Source of the DNA: Syntrophaceae bacterium UBA5764
Lineage (GTDB): Bacteria; Desulfobacterota; Syntrophia; Syntrophales; Smithellaceae
Assembly (NCBI GenBank): GCA_002418825.1
Contig: DIEW01000030.1
Location: forward strand, 1-31,652
Length of the DNA stretch: 31,652 nucleotides
Direction of reading: 5' to 3'
Part shown: piece after piece, positions 1-6,748 of the stretch
How the letters are laid out: each line of letters starts with the position of its first letter
Numbering within the stretch: the first letter of the stretch is position 1
The notes under the pieces: generated by a model
Databases searched by the model: none
Told to the model about the DNA's origin: nothing
What the model saw: the letters and a program-made list of their open reading frames with translations, nothing else
Program-made: the position numbers and the translations under genes

Positions 1-467
1 GCCCGCAGGTCTTTTAAATCAAGCAGCAACAGGCCATTGTCATCAGCGATTTTAAAAACCAAGGTCAATACGCCGGATTGCGTTTCGTTTAAGTTAAGCA
101 GGCGCGCCAGCAGAAGCGGCCCCATATCCGATACCGTGGCGCGGACTGGATGTCCCGATTCACAGAAAACATCCCAAAAAACAGCCGTGTTGGCACGTGG
201 ATTGAAACGTGTAATTCCTATTGATTCTAAGCGCTTAAGCATTTTTTCCGAGGCGGTACCCGCGGCGGCGATACCGGAAAGATCGCCCTTGACATCGGCC
301 ATAAAAACCGGCACTCCTATGGAAGAAAAGGACTCCGCCATTTTTTGCAAAGTAACCGTCTTACCCGTACCGGTGGCTCCGGTAATAAGCCCATGGCGAT
401 TTGACATTTGCGGCAAGAGAACAACTTCCCTGCCTCCGGACATGGCAATAACCAGCGGTGCGCCCAT
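1..467 (-). CDS. YjgR/DUF853 family HerA-like ATPase (5' part; gene runs off the left edge)
   Basis: The reading frame opens at 467 and is still open at base 1, so only about the first 155 residues are present. A P-loop (GATGTGKT, about residues 29-36) is followed by the family's characteristic run VFMADVKGDLSGIA and by the block GHPVRATVSDMGPLLLARLL, which together closely match E. coli YjgR as I recall it. The family belongs to the HerA/FtsK-like ATPases; its cellular role is poorly defined and a DNA-related function is only presumed. A GAAGGAG Shine-Dalgarno sequence sits a few bases before the ATG. The gene is not obviously coupled to the upstream YkgJ-type gene, since about 180 bases separate them. 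The C-terminal arginine finger and remaining motifs lie outside the window and cannot be judged. Confidence 0.88.
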   Translation of the reverse strand, partial: MGAPLVIAMSGGREVVLLPQMSNRHGLITGATGTGKTVTLQKMAESFSSIGVPVFMADVKGDLSGIAAAGTASEKMLKRLESIGITRFNPRANTAVFWDVFCESGHPVRATVSDMGPLLLARLLNLNETQSGVLTLVFKIADDNGLLLLDLKDLR

Positions 468-650
468 GATTGCTCCTTCACTTTTTTATCGGGTGTTTCA
501 CATTAGCAAGATATATTTTTGCTTGTATCGGCCAACGCCGTTTATATATCTTTTGGCTTCTTATAGCACCATTTTGTATATATTGATAGTCTGCAACTCT
601 TTTCATCATGCAAAAATTTTTCCGCTGACGCTATGTGTTTTTGAAAACAT

Positions 651-983
651 TTATTTCCCACCCGTATGCCCGATTTTCCATTGCGGGCATAACTCTGACG
701 AACCCGGTTGATATTCACGGCAAACGAGTGGCCTTGTTTCATAGATAGAACACAAAAACTTTTCCCCTTCGTCATAAAGGAAAGGGCATTCGTGTGAATA
801 ATCACCGGTATCCGCAGAAATCATTCTGTCGCCCGCCCCGACAAGATGGCGATGCTCGATAATATTCAGGATATCCTGTCTGCCCTCTTTTCGCCAGCGT
901 TCAAAATCTTCTTTTTGCGCGTAGGCGATCAAATCAACAAAACAGCATTTGCCGCAACACAGACAGGTAAGCGCTTTAACCAC
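651..983 (-). CDS. YkgJ-family cysteine-cluster protein
   Basis: A 110-residue protein with the YkgJ (UPF0153, putative Zn/Fe-chelating) cysteine pattern: CLCCGKCC near residues 7-14, then CPFLY, CSIYETRPLVCREY and a final C near residue 99. The motif RPLVCREY is diagnostic of this family, which probably coordinates iron-sulfur or zinc; the biochemical function is unknown. The only usable start in the frame is a GTG at 983, because the next upstream in-frame codon that ends the frame is a stop near 1005. A GGTGG sequence lies about nine bases before that GTG. The protein is cytoplasmic, with no signal peptide or membrane segment. The gene stands alone, 281 bases downstream of the foldase gene and about 180 bases upstream of the YjgR-like gene, so the neighbourhood says little about its role. 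Confidence 0.85.
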   Translation of the reverse strand: MVKALTCLCCGKCCFVDLIAYAQKEDFERWRKEGRQDILNIIEHRHLVGAGDRMISADTGDYSHECPFLYDEGEKFLCSIYETRPLVCREYQPGSSELCPQWKIGHTGGK

Positions 984-1264
984 AAACTGTTTCCACCAAT
1001 AAAGTCAAAAAAATTCTACGTTCGGCGGATTTTAAAATAAATTTTTCCTTTACAATCCCGCCGAGCTCAACACACCTTCGAACGTGCCGGCATTGAACAA
1101 ATAAACGTTCAAAGAAACTATTTGCTCGTTTTTTTCTTTAACGCGCTTCAGAAGGTTAGGTATCTTTTTTATAATGATTTGTAAAGATGCAGATACAACG
1201 GGTTAAAAAGAAGCAAACACAATTGCAGATAATAATAAATTCAGCGGACAGTTAATATCCCTGC
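984..1264. other. Intergenic spacer between the foldase gene and the YkgJ gene
   Basis: This AT-rich stretch of 281 bases holds no convincing gene. A short inverted repeat (TTGAAC at 1093-1098 paired with GTTCAA at 1107-1112, eight-base loop) could form a weak hairpin but has no adjoining GC-rich stem and T tract typical of an intrinsic terminator. A promoter for the YkgJ gene should lie near its right-hand part on the minus strand, but I see only poor -35/-10 matches. Confidence 0.4.
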
Positions 1265-1990
1265 TCATTTGCGGTTTGGATTGTATATGGCTGCAAGTTC
1301 TTCATTAGATTGCAGAAGTTGCTGCGCCCGGTGGGCCTTCTCTGCCATACTTAAATTTTTATCTTTCTCCAGGCTCATCAACTGCAACAATTGTTGCGTC
1401 AGTTTTTCTTCTTCTGCGAAAAACGCTTTGGCAACATCGGCGCCAAAATGCATCACGCGCAAATCATGCAGACCCTTGATTTGAGCAATCGCCTCCTCCA
1501 CCGTCTCCACTTCCTCGTCCGGCGGATAAATTTGCTTGCTATCACGCATGTATTTGTCAAAATAATCTACCAAATGAACCACTTGGCGATGCGCTGTATC
1601 GGGCAATACTTCGGAAAGTTTCTGAAATTTTTCATCCAATTCTTCCGGCGTATTGAGGGCATATAATTTTTCTACATTCAAGCGCGTATTTTCGTTTAAT
1701 AAGAGATTACCGTGTTCATCAACCTGAAACATTGAATAAATTTCATCCTTTTCCTTTGTCTCTTCTTGCTTTTGTGCGCTTTCTGCAACAACCGTGGTTG
1801 TGCATTCCGGTGTACCGCACGCCATAATTATTCCATTTTCCAGCAATTCCCCAGGTTGTGAGACAGAAAGAATTCGTTTATCTCGTTCATCTCTTTTATT
1901 CACTAAAGCGGGACTATCGAGTAGCAGGTAGCTTATCGCACCTGCCGTAATCAACAGTATTAAAGCTACCCAAATAATTCTTTTCTGCAT
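1265..1990 (-). CDS. Divergent lipase-specific foldase (Lif/LifO-like), membrane-anchored
   Basis: The 241-residue protein starts with a hydrophobic anchor (residues 5-24) and a charged linker that contains a CGTPEC pair (Cys58, Cys63), followed by an all-helical domain. The region FQVDEHGNLLLNENTRL (88-104) matches the VDxxGxLxxDxxLR segment that opens the Lif catalytic-foldase domain. LRVMHFGADVAKAFFAEEEKL (177-197, quoted here as LRVMHFGADVA and KAFFAEEEKL) matches the family block with FG and the E-rich helix, and LSMAEKAHRAQQLL near the end matches the LSDAEKARRL region. Known Lif proteins are steric chaperones that fold secreted lipases in the periplasm. The canonical RxxFDY motif is not intact; TRLNVEKLY stands in its place. 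The total length is shorter than the usual 320-350 residues. The ATG at 1990 follows a GGGGGAA sequence; an in-frame start at 2032 lacks a good ribosome site. It lies 134 bases downstream of the polyesterase gene, as lif genes follow lipase genes. A lipase-chaperone-like fold of other function is the alternative. Confidence 0.75.
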   Translation of the reverse strand: MQKRIIWVALILLITAGAISYLLLDSPALVNKRDERDKRILSVSQPGELLENGIIMACGTPECTTTVVAESAQKQEETKEKDEIYSMFQVDEHGNLLLNENTRLNVEKLYALNTPEELDEKFQKLSEVLPDTAHRQVVHLVDYFDKYMRDSKQIYPPDEEVETVEEAIAQIKGLHDLRVMHFGADVAKAFFAEEEKLTQQLLQLMSLEKDKNLSMAEKAHRAQQLLQSNEELAAIYNPNRK

Positions 1991-2051
1991 GCTATTTCCC
2001 CCATACTTTTTTCTCAAGCCATACAGCGGCAAAACCCCGGTATTATTAATG

Positions 2052-2078
2052 ATGCGCCGGATTTGTGATCCGGCGCAT
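2052..2078 (-). other. Perfect hairpin between polyesterase and foldase genes
   Basis: ATGCGCCGGAT (2052-2062) and ATCCGGCGCAT (2068-2078) are exact reverse complements, giving an 11-bp GC-rich stem with a five-base loop. In the minus-strand transcript the stem is followed by CATTAATAATA, not a run of T, so it is a poor intrinsic terminator. It may lower readthrough into the foldase gene or stabilise the 3' end of the polyesterase message, so that enzyme is made in excess over chaperone. That role is inference; the hairpin itself is seen directly. Confidence 0.6.
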
Positions 2079-2124
2079 GTCTCCGTTTACCCCTCCCCCT
2101 GTTTTATCTTCCTTGCTTTAACTG

Positions 2125-2967
2125 CTAATATGGGCAAGTACTCAGATAAGTATCAAAGCGTGAACTTGTCGCGTACGACGCATGTGAGGCTCCGCATAAA
2201 AATTCGTTATAGCGGGTATCGCCGTCCACAAAACGTTTGGCAAAAGCCACGCCGTAGCGGCCGATACGTTCATCAGTGCTATTCGGCGTAAAATGCGTCG
2301 CAGCGTTCAGCAGGGCATACGCTCTTTCAGGATAAACCAGGCTATTGTAAAAAGGACGCGCATGGGAGGCATAGGGAGCAATAGTATCACCGTCCGCACC
2401 GAAAATAATCTGGGGCACGCGCACCGAAGAGAAGCTGGTGTAGGTGTTCCACGGAGTCAGGGGAATACCGACTTTCAAAGTAGCATCATTTGCAGAAGCA
2501 ATAAGCGTACCGCCGCCGCCCATCGAATGTCCCGCCACACCACGGTCAGCCGAACGAATGCGCGAGCGGATTGTACTGCTAGCTGAATTAATCATGTACC
2601 GGAGCGCAGCTGCCAACTGAGTAGCGCGACTGCTGGGCAAATCATAAATAGTGTTCGTGTTCATGGCCATCGTTACAAAACCGTGCGTGGCCAGCCGGCG
2701 GGCAAACCAGGAAATTGAAGAACTCGTTCCGGTAAAACCCGGGCATACGGCAATCACGCCATACTGACCTGCCGTAGTCGGGTAGTATATTGTGCCACCG
2801 CCAAATCCCAACACCAGACTGGAAACTCTGCTGGACGATACTGAGAAAGGCCCGTCACCGTTGAGCAAGGTGGATGTCGGATTGGGTCCGATTTCCACCG
2901 CGTAGGCCAGGCTGACAACCATCAGCATTGTGAAGATTAACGACAATAAAGCTTTTAAGGCCTTCAT
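2125..2967 (-). CDS. Secreted PET-hydrolase/cutinase-like polyesterase (alpha/beta hydrolase)
   Basis: A 280-residue precursor with a signal peptide (MKALKA, hydrophobic core to about residue 20, cleavage probably after AYA at 23). The mature part begins with GPNPT and GDGPFSV, as in Thermobifida cutinases, LCC and Ideonella PETase. Catalytic residues are visible: Ser148 in GHSMGGGG, Asp194 in GADGDTIAP, His225 in NAATHFTPN. The oxyanion hole is Phe78 (in CPGFTG) and Met149; the aromatic clamp is Trp173 in PLTPWNT. Cys258 and Cys278 form the conserved C-terminal disulfide. The second disulfide of Ideonella PETase is absent (Gly190 and Phe226), and the loop after the His is short, so this is the type I, LCC-like class. 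The enzyme should cleave ester bonds in cutin-like or synthetic polyesters or in lipids; PET activity is not shown by sequence. The start at 2967 is chosen for its strong AAGGAGGG ribosome site. Confidence 0.93.
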   Translation of the reverse strand: MKALKALLSLIFTMLMVVSLAYAVEIGPNPTSTLLNGDGPFSVSSSRVSSLVLGFGGGTIYYPTTAGQYGVIAVCPGFTGTSSSISWFARRLATHGFVTMAMNTNTIYDLPSSRATQLAAALRYMINSASSTIRSRIRSADRGVAGHSMGGGGTLIASANDATLKVGIPLTPWNTYTSFSSVRVPQIIFGADGDTIAPYASHARPFYNSLVYPERAYALLNAATHFTPNSTDERIGRYGVAFAKRFVDGDTRYNEFLCGASHASYATSSRFDTYLSTCPY

Positions 2968-2975
2968 AAAACCTT

Positions 2976-2983
2976 CCCTCCTT
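2976..2983 (-). promoter_or_regulatory. Strong ribosome binding site of the polyesterase gene
   Basis: The minus strand reads AAGGAGGG here, eight bases before the ATG at 2967. It fixes that start over an in-frame upstream one at 3024, which would put 19 extra polar residues before the signal peptide. Confidence 0.85.
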
Positions 2984-3192
2984 AAAAAATTGAATTTTTC
3001 AAAACTCTTTTTACCACTTGCCACACCTTCAATAAGCTTCAGAGGAAACTTCCCACGAGAAAATAAGCGAATTAATCTATATTAAGTATGTTGCACCTTA
3101 CAGAAGCCATGCCAAATATTCATTGTTGGGGAAAAAATTATTTATAATGATATTGAGCACATAAGAGTTTTAGAATAAAGACGTCATCGGTA

Positions 3193-3250
3193 AAAAGTGT
3201 GACACGCCTCACTTTTGTGGCTGTGGTAGGTTGTGTCACGCCTCACTTTT
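3193..3250. repeat. Duplicated CACGCCTCACTTTT motif with hairpin potential
   Basis: CACGCCTCACTTTT occurs at 3203-3216 and again at 3237-3250, 34 bases apart. The first copy is flanked so that AAAAGTG (3193-3199) pairs with CACTTTT (3210-3216); an alternative short stem pairs GTGA with TCAC around CACGCC. Each copy is preceded by GTGTGA or GTGT. The arrangement looks like a small REP-like palindromic element or remnant, or a double binding site. No mobile-element gene lies near it. Confidence 0.6.
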
Positions 3251-3341
3251 TAGCATTTATTCTTTTATTATTAATAGATGAGAAACTAAAGAAAATCTCA
3301 ATTGAACATTATATAATTTTCTTAACATTAACAAAAGCTTA

Positions 3342-4370
3342 TCAAACATTGAAACGGAAATTGATGATATCGCCATCTTGAACAATATAATCTTTTCCCT
3401 CCAAATGCAGGCGCCCCGCGGCCTTAACCTGAGCCAAGGATGCCCCGTGAGCGACAAATTCATTATAGTGCATAACTTCTGCCTTAATAAATCCGCGTTC
3501 GAAATCGTTGTGAATCACGCCGGCCGCCTGGGGGGCTTTTGTTCCTTCAGGAATCACCCAGGCCTTGACTTCGTCTTCACCAACGGTAAAAAAAGAAATG
3601 CGCCCCAAAAGCGAAAAAGCGGCGCGAATAATCCGGCCGAACGCCGGCTCGGCAATTCCCAGGGAGACGAGAAATTCTTTTTGTTCGGCGGCGTCAAGTC
3701 CAGCCAATTCTGCTTCGATTTGACAGCAAATACCCATTACCGGCTCTTTCAGCTTTGCTTCTTTAGCGAAAACATCGGCAAAAGAAAGATTATCCTCGGC
3801 TACATTTACCACCACCAGTTCCGGCTTTATCGTCCAGAAAGAAAAACTGCGCAGTAAAAATTCTTCTGCGCTGGCAAGCCCCAGCGTGCGCAGCGGCTTG
3901 CCTTCCTCCAGACAATCTTTGAGCCGCGGCAAGAGCTCGCTTTGCGCCGCCTCCTGCGGCGAGATGGCTTTTTTCGGCAATTTTGCCGTGCGTTCCATCT
4001 TTTTCTCAATGATAATCAAATCAGAAAGAATTAATTCGTCCTCTAATCTGCGATAAGCATCCAAAGACAGAGATACATCCGGCAAGGAAAACCCATCTAC
4101 CACATGCAGGATGCCGTCGGTCCCGCTTAAATGTTGGCGGACTGCTTCCCACGGCTTTTCGCCCATAACATGAACATCGACAAAAGGAACTTTGGCCGGG
4201 GAAATCTTCGCCGGCTTATATATTTCGACCAGCTTATCAAAGCGAACGTCCGGAACGGAGGCCTGCCCACGCACCACTGCTTCACCGTGCTGGCCGCCTT
4301 TTACACCGGTCATAATTTCGAACAATGTGCTCTTTCCGCTTTGCGGAAGTCCAAGAATGCCCATTTCCAT
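3342..4370 (-). CDS. YchF/OLA1-like P-loop nucleotide-binding protein, divergent paralogue
   Basis: The 342-residue protein opens with a Walker A motif GLPQSGKST (7-15). It keeps the YchF-type base-recognition motif NVAED (N-x-x-E, typical of ATP-preferring YchF), and the C-terminal half is clearly the YchF/DUF933 TGS-like domain: GTKAPQAAGVIHNDFERGF, AEVMHYNEF and EGKDYIVQDGDIINFRFNV at the very end. YchF is a ribosome-associated ATPase of about 363 residues linked to translation and stress. Here the switch II region is unusual: FVDVHVMGEKPWEAV (63-77) replaces the canonical DxxG plus KGASKGEGLGN segment, and the protein is about 20 residues short. That suggests a paralogue with altered hydrolysis and not the housekeeping copy. 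It starts 16 bases after the DUF748 gene stop, so the two are probably cotranscribed. Confidence 0.88.
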   Translation of the reverse strand: MEMGILGLPQSGKSTLFEIMTGVKGGQHGEAVVRGQASVPDVRFDKLVEIYKPAKISPAKVPFVDVHVMGEKPWEAVRQHLSGTDGILHVVDGFSLPDVSLSLDAYRRLEDELILSDLIIIEKKMERTAKLPKKAISPQEAAQSELLPRLKDCLEEGKPLRTLGLASAEEFLLRSFSFWTIKPELVVVNVAEDNLSFADVFAKEAKLKEPVMGICCQIEAELAGLDAAEQKEFLVSLGIAEPAFGRIIRAAFSLLGRISFFTVGEDEVKAWVIPEGTKAPQAAGVIHNDFERGFIKAEVMHYNEFVAHGASLAQVKAAGRLHLEGKDYIVQDGDIINFRFNV

Positions 4371-4386
4371 CGATAATTGCCCTTAT

Positions 4387-6648
4387 TTACTTAAGCTTAA
4401 AATTTATCCGGCTGTTTTTGACATTTTCTGTTTGCTCGGCGGCAAACATTTTTGGTTCTATAGTGAATATTCTTTCGGCACTGACCTCCCCAGATTGAAG
4501 AAACAGATCCTTCACATTCTGCGCACGTTTTAAAGCAAGCTGACGCAGATCACTATCCGTCACTTCGATATTTGCGAGCATTAATTTCTCCATTTCCTCG
4601 GACGGCAAGTCTTTTTGCATTCCCAGAATATTGCGCGGTTTGGAAAAATCCGCCGCACGGTAAGCCTGCTTCAAATAGTTATCATATTCCTGCGAGGAAA
4701 TATGGACGCTCTCAATCGCTGTCTCCTGTTCCTCTCTTTTCATCATTTCTTTTAGCTTTTGCGCCTTGATTTGACGATTAAATTCTTCCCTCTTCAAACC
4801 TTCCTTATCTTTTTGCGCATCAACGCAACCTTCAATATCCAGCTTAATATTGGGGCGTTCCACCAATGCCTTACTTATCAAAGTTATTTTCTTTCGGCCA
4901 TCTTCAGTCACAGCAGCGCCTCCATAATTAAATTCTATGAAACTAAGCTCTTCTCCGACACCGGTCAAAGACACAAGCAAATCAAAAGGAGATGCAGCCG
5001 CTTTGGTAATAAGATTAACGATGATCTGCCAGACAACGGACCAGACTTTAAATTCCGGATCATCCAGACTTCCCCAAACAGGGATATCCAGATTAATTTT
5101 CCCATTACGATCGGTTAAAAGCGAGACCGCCAGCGTCACCGGCGCTTTGATGGCCTCTGAACTCTCCACTCTGTCGCCAAAAATAAGCTGGTCAATGATA
5201 ATCCTGTTTTCCGAATCAAGTTTCCGCTTATCAATAAGATAAGCCACATTGAAGCTCAATTTGCCCTTATTTATGGGATACCCTAAATACTTATTCGTGT
5301 AGGGTGTAAGGGAACTCATCTCTACATTCTGAAAGTTGACTTTAATATCGGCAAATATATCTTTTGCCAGGGGATTGATTTTCCCCGATATAGCAAGGGG
5401 AGAGCCAAATCCCAGATTACCTTTGAACCGGACATCGGCACGAGAAGATTTATCTGAGGAAAGTCCGGTAACTCTGCCGTCAATGTCAAGTATACTTACC
5501 GAATAATTCGGCTTGATATTCCCATCGCCGAAATTAATATCGGCGTCTTCCAGCACAAAATCATCAATCTGAAATTTAAACTCCGTCTTTTTTCCGGAAT
5601 CAGCGGCACCCCCGTCCTTTTTCGCGAGCTGTCTTTCTTGTCGATAAAGATTAAGCAGATTTATTTCTCCGCTTTCATTCCGACGAATGAAGAGTTTGGG
5701 AGACATAAGGAAAATTTTTGCCAGATGAATACGCGAGGCGAAAGGTTCAACCGAGACGGCATCGACATTCAACAACGGCAGCCGTAAAATATTTTTGTTT
5801 CTTAAATCATCAAGCACTACATCTTTTAAGGTTATTATTCCGGAAAGTGCCAGCGAGGGAGAGTTATCCTTGTCGACGAGAAAATTAATTTTCATTTTTG
5901 TGTCCAGCCGTGCGGATTTCAATTGACAGTTCATTTTTACGGGAATGTAATTCAGGTAGAAGGGAATGTCCACATCCTGAATATCCACGTCGAAACTGGT
6001 GGCACGTGACGTCAAAAAAGGCCGGGTTTTACCAAGAAGCTCAATTTTATTATCATTGATTCTCGCGCTGAATTTGGGCTCAATATAATTTTCCACATAG
6101 TAACTTATATTGGATATGAACGGGATGGAAACATTGATGTCCCGCGCCGTATGACGTGTTTTGTTGGGTTCATCCTGAAAATCAATTTCCCCGTTGATAA
6201 TTTCAATATTATTCAGCGAAAAAAGAAAAAGTTTTTCATCACCGGCGGGTTTTATTTTATCTTTATCGCGGACAAGCAAATCGGAAAAATTGTAGGATCC
6301 GTCCTGTCTGCGCAATATGCCAAGGTAAGGATTGATTAAAGAAATTTTTTTCAAAATCAGCGCCCGGCGATAAAGAGAAGGCATCAAATCGGCATTAATG
6401 CGGAGCTCATCAAAGGTGACAAAAGGGATTGCCCCATCGGGGTCCTCCAATTTAAATCCCCTGACCGTCGCGGAAAACGCAAAAGGATTTATGCTAATTT
6501 TGTCGATGCTGGCTTTTCTGTGCAGGGCCGCGGACATTTTATCCGTCACCACCCACTTGATGACCGGCGGCGCGATAAAAAATCCAACCAGACCAACCAC
6601 AGCCACAACAACCAGTAGACCAAGAATGATTTTTTTTAAGAAAAGCAT
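4387..6648 (-). CDS. DUF748 (AsmA-like) envelope protein
   Basis: A 753-residue protein anchored by one N-terminal membrane segment (about residues 5-27) with the rest predicted periplasmic. It begins as DUF748 proteins do: after the anchor comes ALHRKASIDKISINPFAFS and then TVRGFKLEDPDG, followed by long beta-rich repeats with the family phrase LNLYRQE near 330. DUF748 belongs to the AsmA-like group of large bridge-like or outer-membrane-biogenesis proteins; the exact role is unknown. The last 170 residues are charged and helical, with VERPNIKLDIEGCVD and LALKRAQNVKDLFLQSG, which resembles the C-terminal OmpA-like fold found in part of this family. An AAGGA sequence lies nine bases before the ATG. 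It sits 100 bases after dapL and 16 bases before the YchF-like gene. Confidence 0.85.
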   Translation of the reverse strand: MLFLKKIILGLLVVVAVVGLVGFFIAPPVIKWVVTDKMSAALHRKASIDKISINPFAFSATVRGFKLEDPDGAIPFVTFDELRINADLMPSLYRRALILKKISLINPYLGILRRQDGSYNFSDLLVRDKDKIKPAGDEKLFLFSLNNIEIINGEIDFQDEPNKTRHTARDINVSIPFISNISYYVENYIEPKFSARINDNKIELLGKTRPFLTSRATSFDVDIQDVDIPFYLNYIPVKMNCQLKSARLDTKMKINFLVDKDNSPSLALSGIITLKDVVLDDLRNKNILRLPLLNVDAVSVEPFASRIHLAKIFLMSPKLFIRRNESGEINLLNLYRQERQLAKKDGGAADSGKKTEFKFQIDDFVLEDADINFGDGNIKPNYSVSILDIDGRVTGLSSDKSSRADVRFKGNLGFGSPLAISGKINPLAKDIFADIKVNFQNVEMSSLTPYTNKYLGYPINKGKLSFNVAYLIDKRKLDSENRIIIDQLIFGDRVESSEAIKAPVTLAVSLLTDRNGKINLDIPVWGSLDDPEFKVWSVVWQIIVNLITKAAASPFDLLVSLTGVGEELSFIEFNYGGAAVTEDGRKKITLISKALVERPNIKLDIEGCVDAQKDKEGLKREEFNRQIKAQKLKEMMKREEQETAIESVHISSQEYDNYLKQAYRAADFSKPRNILGMQKDLPSEEMEKLMLANIEVTDSDLRQLALKRAQNVKDLFLQSGEVSAERIFTIEPKMFAAEQTENVKNSRINFKLK

Positions 6649-6748
6649 ATTTATTATTCCTTGTGTCTTTAATTTTCGTTAATAACAGGGGGTGGGGGGA
6701 GTTTCTCCGGCCAAAATTAACAAAAGCAGAACATCAGTTAACGAGTTA

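Larger units (their letters stand above)
2968..3341. other. AT-rich intergenic region upstream of the polyesterase gene
   Basis: These 374 bases separate the YchF-like gene from the polyesterase gene and must hold the promoter of the polyesterase/foldase unit, since the long gap makes cotranscription with the YchF-like gene unlikely. No -35/-10 pair stands out on the minus strand; a TTGGCA near 3105-3112 and TATAG/TTAATA near 3075-3085 are weak candidates. A TTGGCATGG string recalls a sigma-54 -24 box but lacks a GC at the right distance. The left half is about 70 percent AT by eye. The right half holds a duplicated 14-base motif listed separately. A 60-codon plus-strand frame starting with GTG at 3199 looks spurious. 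Confidence 0.5.

Noticed and set aside
542..805. 87-codon minus-strand frame overlapping the YkgJ gene
   Set aside because: It lies in a different frame through a gene with a clear family match, has no homology pattern I recognise and no ribosome site.
3105..3125. TTGGCATGG as a sigma-54 -24 box for the polyesterase gene
   Set aside because: The GC expected at the -12 position is not at the right distance, so the match is only half a promoter.
3199..3381. 60-codon plus-strand frame with hydrophobic stretches
   Set aside because: GTG start inside the repeat motif, no ribosome site and overlap with the 3' end of the YchF-like gene on the other strand; composition looks like chance.
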